A stretch of 43,572 nt of DNA from a virus, in IMG/VR virus record IMGVR_UViG_3300008267_000307, positions 1-43,572 of that record; one strand, given 5' to 3'. Shown here piece after piece: positions 1 through 10,179 of this stretch (positions are counted from its first letter, which is position 1; each line of letters starts with the position of its first letter). Under the pieces are notes generated by a model that saw nothing but the letters and a program-made list of their open reading frames with translations, had not been told where the DNA came from and did not search any database. The position numbers and the translations under genes are program-made.

Positions 1-2176
1 ATATGCAACTCCAGAAACTTCTGGTAAAATTTGAAATGTTGTTCCTGCTACATTGTATATTTTATAAGATTTTCCATTCAAAACTCCAGTAGGAGTAGCA
101 ACTAAATTTGTAAACTCTACCAATTTACCATTACTAAAGTTGTGCGCAACAGGAGTTGATACTTGTATGTATCTATAAATTGTAGCATTAGTTCCAGTTA
201 TGTACGAAGCATTTAATGTTGCTAATTTTGGACCGCCTGAAGTAGTAGAAACATAGAATGTTCCTCCCGTTCCCCAACTACTTAAACCGTTTATATATAA
301 TTCAATAGAATTATCTACAGTAAAATCAGAATATAACGGCGGAGTAGATTGCACGTTAACAATTTTTATTAAATCTCCATCTATCATTGAACCGGACGCA
401 GAACTAATTGTAAATCTCAATAATTCTGACATTGTTCCATAAACTGGAGATGGATTAGAATTTAATAACCCAGTATATTTTAATACAAATGTATTTGTTC
501 CTGCAGTTGCAGATATAATGGTTTTATTTCCATTTATTGAAACACTAGGAGTATTATTTGTAAAATTAGATCCGCTAATATCAATAATTTGATTTGTTGA
601 TACGTTATGATTAGTAGATAATGTAAATGTTGTAAACGGAGTTAAAATATCAATAGAAGGATCAGAATAAGTACTTTGTGTCGTAGTTAATAAAGACCCT
701 CCCGGAGTAGAAGAAATTTGAAACGTAGTTAAAGATCCAATTACTGAAATGTTTTTAACATAAAATATTCCATTACCCGGATTACCAACGTTAGAATTTA
801 CATTAGATAATTCAATTTGATCATTATTATCTAAATTTACTGCAGAAAGAATAGTAATTGAATATATATAATTTGGACCGGGTCCTGTAACACTGATACT
901 TCCGTTATAACTAGAATTTACTACATTTGTAATAGAATAAGTTGTAGCTGCATTACCGGCAGAAATAGTAATATTTGCAGTAGCTCCCGCAGTTAATGCG
1001 TTTACGCTTGCTTGTGGTGTATCTCCAGATGTAACGATTGTAGATGGAATTACACCTCCACCACTTGTTTGTGTAATAATTTTTTCATCAACCGTGGTAG
1101 TATAAGTTCCATTAATACTCTGTATCGTAGTAGTACCAGTGATACTAATATCACGACCATTTACCAAGTTATTTGGATTTGTTGTAATTGTTACAGGATT
1201 TTCTGGAACAAGAGTTGTGCCGCCAACATGAGTAAGAGCGATTGAAGTAGTAACTGGTTCTGAAGTAAATCCACTAATTTGAATGTAATTATTCTCTTCG
1301 ATATATGGAGTTGGATCTTGAGTTGGAGCAAAATTTACTTGACCAATTGATCCAATGTTAACTTGAACACTATCGATAGTTAATGGAGCATTTGCTGGAG
1401 TAGTATTTAAATCTGCATAAGTAATATCATTATCAAGTTTTTCAGCAAGACCTAATACGTTAGTTTTAAATGTTTCACCGCTATCAGTAATAGCAAGCTT
1501 GTATGTAGAGTAGTAATTGCCATCAGTAATCATCGAACCTGATTGGTTTAAATTATCAATAGAGTTTAACAATGTGTTAAAATCCATTGGAATAATATCA
1601 GTAAGATAATTATAAACTAAAGTTCTTTCTGACGGAGTACCATAAATGATGTTTTCGTTTGCGTCTTTATAACCCCAAAGAACTCGGTATGCTACTGCAC
1701 TATCTGGAGGTAAAAATCCGGTTAACTGACCTTGTTCAATATCAAGATTTACAGTTAAGTCTAAAGCTTTAACTGCCCCAGCATTTACAATTTGTGTATT
1801 TGGGAAATCTTCAGCAGATTTTGCTGATATTTTTTTAATACCTTCTGATGAGGTAAAATATAAATTTTTATTAGCAACGATGGATTTAATTCTTAAACCT
1901 GCTTCTGTTTCAAAAAAGAAACCAGAAAAATCGATCGTAAGCAATTTTATCGGAATAATGAGCAAGAATTCGTTCTTTATATTCGAATAATTGTTTAACA
2001 GGTTCTGTAGTAAGACCAAGTCCTTCACTGTAGTCTTTATATCCTCGGCGAGACTCAACAACATTATCACGTCGTACAATAACGTCATTTGCAACCAAAA
2101 GAGAACCTTCTGGTAAAGCTAGATTATTCGGACTATAGTTTAATCCTAACGCTTTTAATGTTACTTGAGAAGCCAT
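1..2176 (-). CDS. Tail/virion structural protein, 3'-partial, with an apparent frameshift
   Basis: Large structural protein that runs off the left edge. The first 85 residues (MASQVTLKALGLNYSPNNLA...) read from 2176 until a TGA at 1910-1912. The next reading frame then stays open, without a stop, to base 1 and reads as Thr/Ser/Asn-rich beta-type sequence. A single extra base in the A6 run at 1912-1917 (T6 on the coding strand) explains the break: with five, the protein would read WFLFETEAGLR across the junction. At least about 720 residues. Starts one base after the adaptor gene stop, so it is coupled to it. By position it is probably a tail or tail-hub protein; I recognise no domain. Sequencing error versus real frameshift cannot be decided here. 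Confidence 0.7.
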
Positions 2177-2177
2177 C

Positions 2178-3590
2178 TTAATACCTTCTGCGGAAACGTG
2201 ATTTACCTAAACGTAATAATGAATATCTATTGAAAACTTTTGGAACAGATGATTCAACACGAGAACCGATAAGGGTTGCTTGTTTGTCATCCATCTCCTT
2301 AATTTTTGCAGCACTGATTGCGTAACCTTCTTTATCACCAATTGCCATTAAAACGCGAGACGCTGCTCTCTCTGCAAGTGCGTGATGTAATTCAGAAGGA
2401 ATTTGTGGAATAATACACTCATTTTGTAAACAAATGTAATCACCAACTTTGATAGGATAAAACTCAAGAGTTCCACCAACACTGTTACTAAGGTAGTCTT
2501 GTAATTGATTTACATAGAACTTTCCTCGACCAGCACTGGATAAATTAACTAATTTAACGTCATAAGTATAAGTTCTATGACCAGCATTAGTTTGTAAAAA
2601 ATCCACAAGACATCCATCTGTATACAGAGAAGTTGTAATATCTGTATCAGGATCAAGATATGTGGAACTTAATTTATCAAATTGAATCTCGATTGTACTA
2701 TTATCTAACTCAAATGCTGCAGTATTTAAAACTTCAAACGTTGAAGAAATATCAAGATAATTTAATTCAATAATTGAGGTATTCGCAGGAACATTAGCAT
2801 ATAATCCATCAGCTAAATTTGAAGTAGAACTTATGTTTAATTTAGCGACTTCAGGATTATTAATGTTTAATGCATTAATTGCGTTTGCAATATTATTTGC
2901 AGTTTCATTTTTTGCAGATAATGGAGATGGATTACTGCTAATTAAGAACTCTCCAGAAGCTGGAGTTCCAGATGAAATGGCAGTTAATATAATTGGTATA
3001 GGAGAATCCGTTTGAACATTTAATGTAATTTCAATCGTATCTCCGGCACTAATTAAACTATTATCAGTAACAGTAATGTTTTTATGAAAGTGTTGAATGA
3101 TAGCTGCTCGGTCATCTCTAACCAAGTAATTTGGTCGGAGAAAAAAGAAAAGCACCAAGTTTCCTGTAGGATTCGCGAGCAACTTAGGAGTTAATACTAA
3201 TTCGTTACCTTCAAGATAAAACTTACCGATGGTCTGATTTGAGCCGTTTGATTGCTGGAAGAAAGCCTTATCATCAGGAGCAATACGAGTAATGTCGTAA
3301 AAGTTTCCTGTGCTATCCGAGAACTTAACATCACGCAACGACATACCGATAGCTCGATCGGGAATATCATAACGTGAGATACTTTCTAAAAGCGGAATAG
3401 CTTTACGATAGACAAGGTATTCTTCATGTTCAATCATCAATGTAGGAACTGCATTTAATTGCATTTCCTGATTCAGAAAGGTTACAATGTTATTATATGT
3501 AAAACTATTCTGAGAAAGAGGAAAGGACATGGTAAGCTTTACAGCTTCAACCAAGCCATCGGTTGTCAGATAAGGTTTAATATTTGGCAT
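2178..3590 (-). CDS. Head-tail adaptor-like protein (SU10-type), with an inserted domain
   Basis: 470 residues. The N-terminal ~160 residues are mixed helix/strand. The C-terminal ~100 residues are helical and run ...IPSELHHALAERAASRVL..., a layout typical of adaptor proteins of short-tailed phages such as phiSU10, which sit under the portal and join the head to the tail. Residues ~165-360 are a Thr/Ser/Asn-rich beta segment that looks like an insertion into that core. The protein ends in a basic tail (GKSRFRRRY). It sits between structural genes, 2 bases before the next tail gene, and is preceded by GGTTTTAGCTT rather than a strong Shine-Dalgarno. Family assignment rests on the C-terminal pattern and on context. 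Confidence 0.6.
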   Translation of the reverse strand: MPNIKPYLTTDGLVEAVKLTMSFPLSQNSFTYNNIVTFLNQEMQLNAVPTLMIEHEEYLVYRKAIPLLESISRYDIPDRAIGMSLRDVKFSDSTGNFYDITRIAPDDKAFFQQSNGSNQTIGKFYLEGNELVLTPKLLANPTGNLVLFFFLRPNYLVRDDRAAIIQHFHKNITVTDNSLISAGDTIEITLNVQTDSPIPIILTAISSGTPASGEFLISSNPSPLSAKNETANNIANAINALNINNPEVAKLNISSTSNLADGLYANVPANTSIIELNYLDISSTFEVLNTAAFELDNSTIEIQFDKLSSTYLDPDTDITTSLYTDGCLVDFLQTNAGHRTYTYDVKLVNLSSAGRGKFYVNQLQDYLSNSVGGTLEFYPIKVGDYICLQNECIIPQIPSELHHALAERAASRVLMAIGDKEGYAISAAKIKEMDDKQATLIGSRVESSVPKVFNRYSLLRLGKSRFRRRY

Positions 3591-3603
3591 AAGCTAAAAC
3601 CTC

Positions 3604-4011
3604 TTATGCTTCCATATTTTTTTCTTTAAGCAACTCTTCTAATTTGGCAATTTGTTCTTTGAGTTCTTCAGCAGACATTTCTTCTGGTTCTTTTTCTTCC
3701 ATACCAGCTTCATGTTCTGCGTACTCTTCGCCTTCAGATTCCATTCCTTCATGTTCAGGGGTTTCTTCTTCAAAATCACCCATTCCATTCATGGCATCTT
3801 TTTTACCGACGATCTTCTTTGCCATATCAAGACCTTTTTCAATGCCTTTAGGACTGTCAGAAGCAACGGTTACTTTTTTAAGACCTTTAATCTTGTCAGA
3901 ACCCATGTCCATCATATCATCGCCAAGCTCTTCCAATACTTTGGATTTAGCTTTAGCGGCAATAGGATTCATCTTTTTGCCTTTTTTCAAAAGTTCTTCT
4001 AATTTTTTCAT
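3604..4011 (-). CDS. Small charged protein of unknown function
   Basis: 135 residues in two halves. Residues 1-75 are Lys-rich (KKLEELLKKGKKMNPIAAKA). Residues 78-135 are very acidic, with Glu/Met runs, and end in a predicted coiled coil (SAEELKEQIAKLEELLKEKN). No enzyme motif. An AGGAAG ribosome site lies 9 bases before the ATG. Placed between a small structural gene and the adaptor gene, it may be a scaffolding-like or internal virion protein; this is inference from charge and place only. Confidence 0.75.
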   Translation of the reverse strand: MKKLEELLKKGKKMNPIAAKAKSKVLEELGDDMMDMGSDKIKGLKKVTVASDSPKGIEKGLDMAKKIVGKKDAMNGMGDFEEETPEHEGMESEGEEYAEHEAGMEEKEPEEMSAEELKEQIAKLEELLKEKNMEA

Positions 4012-4031
4012 TAGTATATACTTCCTATTAC

Positions 4032-4274
4032 TTATTTAAAGCTGATGTTGAAAGCTGCAGTACCGCCGGTTTGACCGCTTACAGTTCCTGCAACAGTGCT
4101 GCTAGATACGGAAAGTTCTGCAGAGTAATTTCCGCCTTTTATTCCGTACATCAAATTAATGATGTTTTGAAGCACTTCATCCGGTTTAGTTGTTCCGCCA
4201 GCTAATGCGGTATTAAGATCGCCAACAGATGGACCGACTGATCCAGTATTGATTTGAATGGTCATGTATGCCAT
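4032..4274 (-). CDS. Small Ser/Gly/Thr-rich virion protein, unknown
   Basis: 80 residues, no charged clusters: a short N-terminal strand (MTIQINTGSVG), a central helix (PDEVLQNIINLMYGI) and a C-terminal beta-like part (SSSTVAGTVSGQTGG). Good ribosome site (CAGGAG, 6 bases before the ATG). A TTAACAACT element and a long stem-loop lie in its ~80-base leader, so it probably heads a transcript with the two genes after it. A minor head or tail component is likely; no family recognised. Confidence 0.75.
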   Translation of the reverse strand: MAYMTIQINTGSVGPSVGDLNTALAGGTTKPDEVLQNIINLMYGIKGGNYSAELSVSSSTVAGTVSGQTGGTAAFNISFK

Positions 4275-4297
4275 GTTTTTCTCCTGTTTATTAGAAA

Positions 4298-4341
4298 TAT
4301 CGGTATATTGTTGTTTATATTAACAATACACATCACCGATA
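4298..4341 (-). promoter_or_regulatory. Long stem-loop in the leader of the 80-residue gene
   Basis: Outer arms TATCGGT/ACCGATA and inner arms TATTGTT/AACAATA pair perfectly, with a short asymmetric bulge between them. It sits between the TTAACAACT element at 4355 and the ribosome site. Only three T residues follow the stem on the minus strand, so it is a poor terminator and more likely a 5' leader structure (mRNA stability, or control of initiation). Confidence 0.55.
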
Positions 4342-4354
4342 AATGTATACTGTT

Positions 4355-4363
4355 AGTTGTTAA
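4355..4363 (-). promoter_or_regulatory. TTAACAACT element, long-leader type
   Basis: Minus-strand TTTTAACAACTAA in the gap after the glycine-rich fibre gene, 80 bases before the next ATG, which has its own Shine-Dalgarno. Probable start of a transcript for the small virion protein, the acidic protein and the adaptor. Confidence 0.6.
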
Positions 4364-4377
4364 AATTCCTATTTAAA

Positions 4378-5418
4378 TTATTGGTAATATTCTTCGACGA
4401 TAATTACGCCAGAACCGCCAGTTCCGGCACTTCCTGTTGCAATCCCACCTGCTCCAATGGTGTATGAATATGTAGGAGAAGGATTAACGATTAATGCTTC
4501 AATATAACCTCCAGCAGCTCCGCCTGATCCTCCAATACCTGAACCTCCGCCATTACCACCACCACCTGATCCAGAATTAGGAGTTGCAGGAGTTCCACTT
4601 TGTGTGTACATCGAACCGCCAGCACCTCCAAATGGACTTGCAGCTCCCGCACCACCAGTCATTTCTGTTGTAGAAGATGTACTACCAACAGGAGTATCCC
4701 CACCTTTTAATGCAACAATAGAAATAGCTGGAGAATTTACAGAAACAGTTCCACCTAATCCCGGAGATCTTGGGTTACTGTTGCTTGCGCAAATACCGCC
4801 TTCACCACCATTTGCCGTTAGTAAAGACGATCCAAATGTTGTAGTTCCACCAGTTCCCGCTCTTGTTAAGTTACCAGCAGAGCTACCTCCACCACCTCCA
4901 CCAACCATTTTTATTCGAAGGTATTTAACATTTGGCGGTGTTGTATAAGTTCCAGATCCAACCGTAGTAAGTCGTTGAATTGTAGGAGCAGTAAACATTG
5001 CTGCTAATTGCGGAACTGTAATATCTGTTGGTGTAGCAGGAGATGCTGTATTGTTTGATTTAATTGTATAAGCAGGAGATTGAGATAATTTTACATTACT
5101 CACTGTTCCATCACCCGGAATACCAATAGAATAATTTGTTCCGCTTATTACTTCAATAATCGCCAAATTTAATGGCGCAGTATTAAATGTTAATACATTC
5201 CCAGAAACGTAATAAGTATCCTTGTTCTGATATACTCCAGAGATAAATACTTGAGTATTTACAGCAGATAAAGGAGAAATCGTTAAATTAAATACTTTTT
5301 GTGAACCAGTTCCAATGAACGCATCTCTAACAAGATTAGTTACACCAGTTCCAAATACATCCTGATTTGTGTTTTGTTTGATTAATGATTTTGATGCTAA
5401 TTTTCTTGTTAATGGCAT
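4378..5418 (-). CDS. Tail fibre/tip protein with glycine-rich domain
   Basis: 346 residues. Residues 1-110 resemble a virion-attachment beta domain (NLVRDAFIGTGSQKVFNLT). A linker follows, then a domain from ~165 to the end with many Gly runs (MVGGGGGGSSAG, GSGGGGNGGGSG). Such domains form polyglycine II sandwiches in some phage adhesin tips and carry host-range loops. AAGGAAATAAT precedes the ATG, 9 bases after the collar-domain gene. Role in host recognition is inferred from this architecture. Confidence 0.75.
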   Translation of the reverse strand: MPLTRKLASKSLIKQNTNQDVFGTGVTNLVRDAFIGTGSQKVFNLTISPLSAVNTQVFISGVYQNKDTYYVSGNVLTFNTAPLNLAIIEVISGTNYSIGIPGDGTVSNVKLSQSPAYTIKSNNTASPATPTDITVPQLAAMFTAPTIQRLTTVGSGTYTTPPNVKYLRIKMVGGGGGGSSAGNLTRAGTGGTTTFGSSLLTANGGEGGICASNSNPRSPGLGGTVSVNSPAISIVALKGGDTPVGSTSSTTEMTGGAGAASPFGGAGGSMYTQSGTPATPNSGSGGGGNGGGSGIGGSGGAAGGYIEALIVNPSPTYSYTIGAGGIATGSAGTGGSGVIIVEEYYQ

Positions 5419-5427
5419 ATTATTTCC

Positions 5428-5973
5428 TTAATAAGCGATGCAATAATTGACGTAAGCATTTGTTGGGCGAGTTTCATTACCACCATTATTTCCAATCATG
5501 GAATAAAAATCATATCCTATACTGGCATCGGTATTTGCCGCCGGAAAAGCGGTAAGTGTCGGCATCCCCGCAAATCCCCCAGTATTTGAAGAGCTTCGGT
5601 AAGCAGGATGGTCATGGCTTGCAAATTGACCGCCTTGAACTGAACCTATTAAATTCCCCGTATTTCCGTTCGCATTCATTGCTGTACGAGAGGTTTTATC
5701 CGGATCTTTGTTTGCAGTTCCATCTACACCACGAAGAAACTGTCCTCTAAAATCAGGAACATTAAAACTATTTCCATCAACGTATCCAAACGCAGTTCCA
5801 ATTACTGCGAATAATGCAGGATATGCAGCTCTTGAATAACTTGTTCCATCGCATAATAATGTTCTAGTTAACGCTCCGGTTGAACCACAAGGAAGAATTG
5901 TTCCGGCAGGAATGCCTGTGTATGTTGTAGATGTAATTGGAGTTCCGTATTGTACGCCAGCTATAAGAGCCAT
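5428..5973 (-). CDS. Phage tail-collar domain protein
   Basis: 181 residues that match the phage tail-collar domain: an early PxGTILPCG stretch (GTILPCGSTG), then LLCDGTSYSRAAYPALFAVI and the hallmark FNVPDFRGQFLRG at ~77-89. The C-terminal part (GNNGGNETRPTNAYVNYCIAY) matches the usual end of this family (ETRPxNxxVxYCI). These proteins occur in tail fibres and baseplate spikes. The ATG overlaps the stop of a 36-residue gene (TAATG) and has a GGAG ribosome site inside that gene. Confidence 0.9.
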   Translation of the reverse strand: MALIAGVQYGTPITSTTYTGIPAGTILPCGSTGALTRTLLCDGTSYSRAAYPALFAVIGTAFGYVDGNSFNVPDFRGQFLRGVDGTANKDPDKTSRTAMNANGNTGNLIGSVQGGQFASHDHPAYRSSSNTGGFAGMPTLTAFPAANTDASIGYDFYSMIGNNGGNETRPTNAYVNYCIAY

Positions 5974-6083
5974 TATAATTCTCCTTCAGGTACTTTAACT
6001 TTAACGACTACTTCAGTTTCCATACCTTCATTTACTTTGATAATATTTTCTTCTTTAGTTGTTTCTTTATTATCTTTTTGCAT
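5973..6083 (-). CDS. 36-residue acidic protein, unknown
   Basis: Short open frame starting MQKDNKETTKEENIIK and ending VKVKVPEGEL; lysine- and glutamate-rich. It starts 3 bases after the stop of the big C1q-type fibre and its stop overlaps the collar gene start, with AGGA upstream. The tight packing supports translation. It may only couple translation to the collar gene, or act as a small fibre accessory. Confidence 0.5.
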   Translation of the reverse strand: MQKDNKETTKEENIIKVNEGMETEVVVKVKVPEGEL

Positions 6084-6086
6084 GGA

Positions 6087-9000
6087 CTAGTTTCCTAACC
6101 TGATAATATCAATAAAATTACTATTACTTACTGTTGCACCAGAAAACACTCCTGCTACCGGAGTAACTGTATTTGATCCTGATCGAACATCAATATATTC
6201 TCCGGCATTTAAATGTACAATTGTAGTTCCCGGAATTGATGCCCCAGTTGCTTGGTTAGTAATACAATAACCCATATTTCTGTATATGCTTCCATTTTTA
6301 AAAACAGCCATTGTGTTATTTAGGCCAGTATTTATAATACTAGAAGAAATTTGATATTTACCACTAATAGGAGCGGTAAATTTCCAAACACCTGCACCAA
6401 TAGTTACTGCATTATGTGTATCAAATATTTTAGTATCAAAATTAAATTGAGTATTAATTGCAGTAGCTGCTGGTGTAGTTATTGAATAACTAGCGGTTAC
6501 CGTTTCTGTAGAAGTTATGACCGCAGGACCTGATAAACGTTCTAAACTAAACGCACTTTTTGATCCGGTAGGTGCGCTAATTGTATTATTTAAACGAACG
6601 TCAATTACATTTCCTGCATTAAATTGAAATAAAAATGAACCTTCAATATGTCCATTGCCATCTGCAGATCCGGAAACTGGCAACTGTTGAACATTGTCTT
6701 TATATACACTTGTTGCTGTATATAACGGAGGGTTAGCGGTAGTATATGTGTTTATTCTATAAATACCGGAAACTGGGATGGTGTACTTACCAGTAAGTGG
6801 ATTATATCCTCCATGTGTGTCAAAAGTCACAGTAGGAAAAACAATAGGATTATTTGCAGCAACTGCTGGTGCAGAACCTGTTGCCAACATAGCAACTACT
6901 CTAGTATCAGTGTCATTACTTGCAACAGAATTAGATGACCAACCAGAAATAGGTATTCTTGCAAACAAAGAACAAATTTGTCCTACTGTACCAAAAACCG
7001 AGTTTCCGTTTAGTTTTTGAAGTCCTGCAGTACCCGATCCTTGTTTTCCCAAAGTCAGATATGTAACCGAAGGCTCTATCAATACTTCTCCTGAAAATGC
7101 CTCAATATATGAAGTAGCAAATGATCCTACTTTAGAAAGACTGGGAATTTTTGTTATATCAGATGAAGTAAGACCTGAAGGAATACTAATTCTAGCTTCA
7201 GTAGAGGTTGACGAACCTACTGTAAATTTACCTTGTAATTCAATACTATCTCCAACTCGTCTCCAATTAAAATCTATAGATGTCGGAGTGCCAAGACCGG
7301 TAAATGTTGGAATATAAGATTGCCAATCGCTAATTGCTGGAGCATTTACGCTAATTTGTGGACCAACAAAGAAATCATCAAATACAACAGTACAATTTGT
7401 TGTATATGTGTTGATGTTTAAAATAACAATTCTATATTGAGTCCCTGTAGAACTAGTTTGGAATGTACCACTTGCATATCCTACACCATTAGTTTGAACG
7501 ATGTTATAAACGCCAGCAGGTTGAATCCAATTTGTTCCATCATGAAGATATACAGCAAGAGTGTTAGCTGAAGTACCAGAAGCATTAAATGCATTTGCTG
7601 TACCAGCATTAGCATCACTTGCTAATTTATATGCAAACTTAAATCCAAGAACTTTAGCTTGATCTTCAATATCAATGGTAAATGCTTTAGACGCAATACC
7701 CTTACCTTGAATTGAAACTCCGGTAGTCATTGCGCTATTTAAAGAATAATTTGCTGCTAATTGATTTACCGAAATTACAGTGTTTGTAATTCCTGTTACA
7801 GTAGAAACAAACGATCCTCCAGAAGGTATTTTTGTAGTAGCATCAATAGTTACACCGCTAACAAATTCCCAACCTGAAGTATCTCCAGTTTCAAAATCTC
7901 CATTACCCGGATTATTTTTGTATATGGTAATGTAGTTTTTCAAACCAGATCCGCCAGTAGATCCAGAAAGTCCTGCAGGTGCAACAAAATTACTTGGAGA
8001 TTGACGCTGAACAATTTGAATTGCGTAAGGAGTAGTAGAATAATCAGTATCAAGCTCAATTACAGAACTACTAATTTCTTTATAAAATGCCCCAGTAGTA
8101 AGGTAACTTCCTACCTGACGAGGAATAAATTGACCATTGATATAAACGTCAATAGCTCCGTATGTGTCAGGATTATTTGCTCCGTTAGAATAAGTCCAAT
8201 CAAGAGTAACTTGAGTTTTACCTGATACAGTGGAAAGAGTGCAATGTTGAGGAGTAATTGATCCGTCAAAACGTGCATATGCTTGGTTCAAAGTTCCTGT
8301 AGTAACAATAGGAGACTTTTGCATGTATGCGCGGTATTCAAGAAGATTTACAGTTCCAGATCCAACAGATACATTTGAAAAAAGCATTACATACAATGCA
8401 GTTCCGGGACTAGCAAATGTACCAGATTGAATTTGATCTGTTTGAAAAATTGGGCGAACTCCAGCATCCAACCAAGAAGTATTATTTTGAGAAACAGAAT
8501 ACCCTATTACTGGCACTATATTTGGAGTATAAACGCTTGTTGTAGAATCTTGATAATCAATTAAGAATTCAGAAAATTCAGAATTGTTAAATGCATTAGA
8601 AATAGATGCACCATCAAATACAGATCCGTATAATTCTTTAGAAGAAACAGCTTGAGATACAGTACAAGATCCAGATGCAGTGGTAAATGCAGAATTAATT
8701 GTCAATGGACTAAGTACAGTAATTTTACGAACTTCATTATTAAAAATAATGACATCACCTACAGCCATAAATGCAGGATTTACTGCAAGTGTTGGAGTTG
8801 TAGTATTACCATTAGTGATAGTAGTATTTTCGTATTGAATACTATAATATTGATTTAAAGAACTCCAAGATGCTGTAGTTGCAGTTGGATTAATAGAAGA
8901 AGATGATGCAGTATTTTGATCTTCAAACGTATCTAAAATACGAGCGCGGAAAGCTGTTGCAAGAATGTCATCATTAGATCCACTTGCATCTCCGCCGCCA

Positions 9001-9647
9001 GCAGTACTCCATTTATAGTCAGTACCGTCATACACTAACGCAGTATTTGGATCGGGAGCATTTGCAGGAAGAGTAATCGTATAATCTGCAGGAACTACGG
9101 CAGGAGATTTAATCCCTACATAATTAGAATTATCTGTATCGTAAAATTTTACTTTGTTTTCATCTAAAAGTGAAGCTGCATCAGAATCAATTCTAACAAT
9201 ATTTGTTGCAGATTTTTTTAAATAAACATTACCTACACCATTTGAATTAATATTGATATTTGTATCTGCATTAATATTAAAATCTGTAGCCGAATCAATA
9301 GTTGTATTATTTATAGATAATGATTCAAGTAATACTTCTCCAGTACCTTGAGCTTGCAAAGAAAGATCTTGATTTGAACTAGATTGAATTAATAATGGTC
9401 CACCTGCAATACCAGTAATAGTATCTGCAGTTTGGTTATTAATTACCGGAGCAGTAAGCGTTTTATTAGTAAGTGTCGCAGTAACATCTTCTTGAACTAC
9501 CGCGTCGTTAATTGTTCCATTATGAAGATATAATTTATTATTGTCATCACTACGAACTTCAAGTTCACCGGCTTTCTGACTTTCAGAAGTACCTTTTGGT
9601 GTTATTGCAATACCTTTAATAAAATTTTTATATTCTTTGTTTGACAT
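6087..9647 (-). CDS. Large tail fibre with carbohydrate-binding-like and C1q-like domains
   Basis: 1186 residues. Residues 1-60 (GELEVRSDDNNKLYLHNG) share the N-terminal pattern of the other fibres here and probably anchor to the virion. A repetitive shaft reaches ~215. A jelly-roll domain like family-4/9 carbohydrate-binding modules follows the centre (GNGDFETGDTSGWEFVSG at ~580). Two C1q/TNF-like trimerisation domains form the end: one with THGGYNPLTGKYTIPVSGIY, the last ~140 residues with THNAVTIGAGVWKFTAPISG. The C-terminal half is clearly paralogous to the 633-residue fibre at 24854. Probable receptor-binding protein. Confidence 0.85.
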   Translation of the reverse strand: MSNKEYKNFIKGIAITPKGTSESQKAGELEVRSDDNNKLYLHNGTINDAVVQEDVTATLTNKTLTAPVINNQTADTITGIAGGPLLIQSSSNQDLSLQAQGTGEVLLESLSINNTTIDSATDFNINADTNININSNGVGNVYLKKSATNIVRIDSDAASLLDENKVKFYDTDNSNYVGIKSPAVVPADYTITLPANAPDPNTALVYDGTDYKWSTAGGGDASGSNDDILATAFRARILDTFEDQNTASSSSINPTATTASWSSLNQYYSIQYENTTITNGNTTTPTLAVNPAFMAVGDVIIFNNEVRKITVLSPLTINSAFTTASGSCTVSQAVSSKELYGSVFDGASISNAFNNSEFSEFLIDYQDSTTSVYTPNIVPVIGYSVSQNNTSWLDAGVRPIFQTDQIQSGTFASPGTALYVMLFSNVSVGSGTVNLLEYRAYMQKSPIVTTGTLNQAYARFDGSITPQHCTLSTVSGKTQVTLDWTYSNGANNPDTYGAIDVYINGQFIPRQVGSYLTTGAFYKEISSSVIELDTDYSTTPYAIQIVQRQSPSNFVAPAGLSGSTGGSGLKNYITIYKNNPGNGDFETGDTSGWEFVSGVTIDATTKIPSGGSFVSTVTGITNTVISVNQLAANYSLNSAMTTGVSIQGKGIASKAFTIDIEDQAKVLGFKFAYKLASDANAGTANAFNASGTSANTLAVYLHDGTNWIQPAGVYNIVQTNGVGYASGTFQTSSTGTQYRIVILNINTYTTNCTVVFDDFFVGPQISVNAPAISDWQSYIPTFTGLGTPTSIDFNWRRVGDSIELQGKFTVGSSTSTEARISIPSGLTSSDITKIPSLSKVGSFATSYIEAFSGEVLIEPSVTYLTLGKQGSGTAGLQKLNGNSVFGTVGQICSLFARIPISGWSSNSVASNDTDTRVVAMLATGSAPAVAANNPIVFPTVTFDTHGGYNPLTGKYTIPVSGIYRINTYTTANPPLYTATSVYKDNVQQLPVSGSADGNGHIEGSFLFQFNAGNVIDVRLNNTISAPTGSKSAFSLERLSGPAVITSTETVTASYSITTPAATAINTQFNFDTKIFDTHNAVTIGAGVWKFTAPISGKYQISSSIINTGLNNTMAVFKNGSIYRNMGYCITNQATGASIPGTTIVHLNAGEYIDVRSGSNTVTPVAGVFSGATVSNSNFIDIIRLGN

Positions 9648-9660
9648 TATAAGTTACTCA

Positions 9661-10179
9661 TTAAGTTAATGTTACTAATTCAGTTTTTGCGGAATAAGAA
9701 ATGGTGCTTAAATCGTAATCTTGATTTCCAACAAGATTTTGAGTTTGCAATTCAATTTGATTTGATCCGTTTATAGTGAATGCGTGATATGCAGTTCCGT
9801 CTGATTTTTTATCACCATTAAATTCATCTTGTAAAACCCACTCTTCAGAAGATGTATTAAATGTTCCAGTTAATGTTCCTGCTTCAACAATAGCATTTTC
9901 TGTTGGTTGTCCGTAGTCTACGACTCGGTAAATAGAGTAATCTAATACAAACTTACGAACATAAGCTCCATCAAAGGTAGCTCCAATTATAAATGTAGAA
10001 GTAGGATTTGAATTTTGATTTAACTTAAAAACTGTTGGTGAAACGTCATACGGATTCGCAAATGTTAAAAGCTGCGAAGCCACAAGTTCTGCAAATTGAA
10101 TAACTGCAGGACTCCATAGAGCATCACTCCCGTTATCCGGAAAATTTACTACGTCTGTCCCAATAACAATTTTAGGCAT
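9661..10179 (-). CDS. Beta-rich virion protein of unknown function
   Basis: 172 residues starting MPKIVIGTDVVNFPDNGSDA; no charged coiled coil and no enzyme motif. It overlaps the upstream membrane-protein gene by 8 bases and uses the GAGGAC ribosome site within it. It is followed 13 bases later by the large C1q-type fibre. A fibre partner or tail component is plausible from position. Confidence 0.7.
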   Translation of the reverse strand: MPKIVIGTDVVNFPDNGSDALWSPAVIQFAELVASQLLTFANPYDVSPTVFKLNQNSNPTSTFIIGATFDGAYVRKFVLDYSIYRVVDYGQPTENAIVEAGTLTGTFNTSSEEWVLQDEFNGDKKSDGTAYHAFTINGSNQIELQTQNLVGNQDYDLSTISYSAKTELVTLT

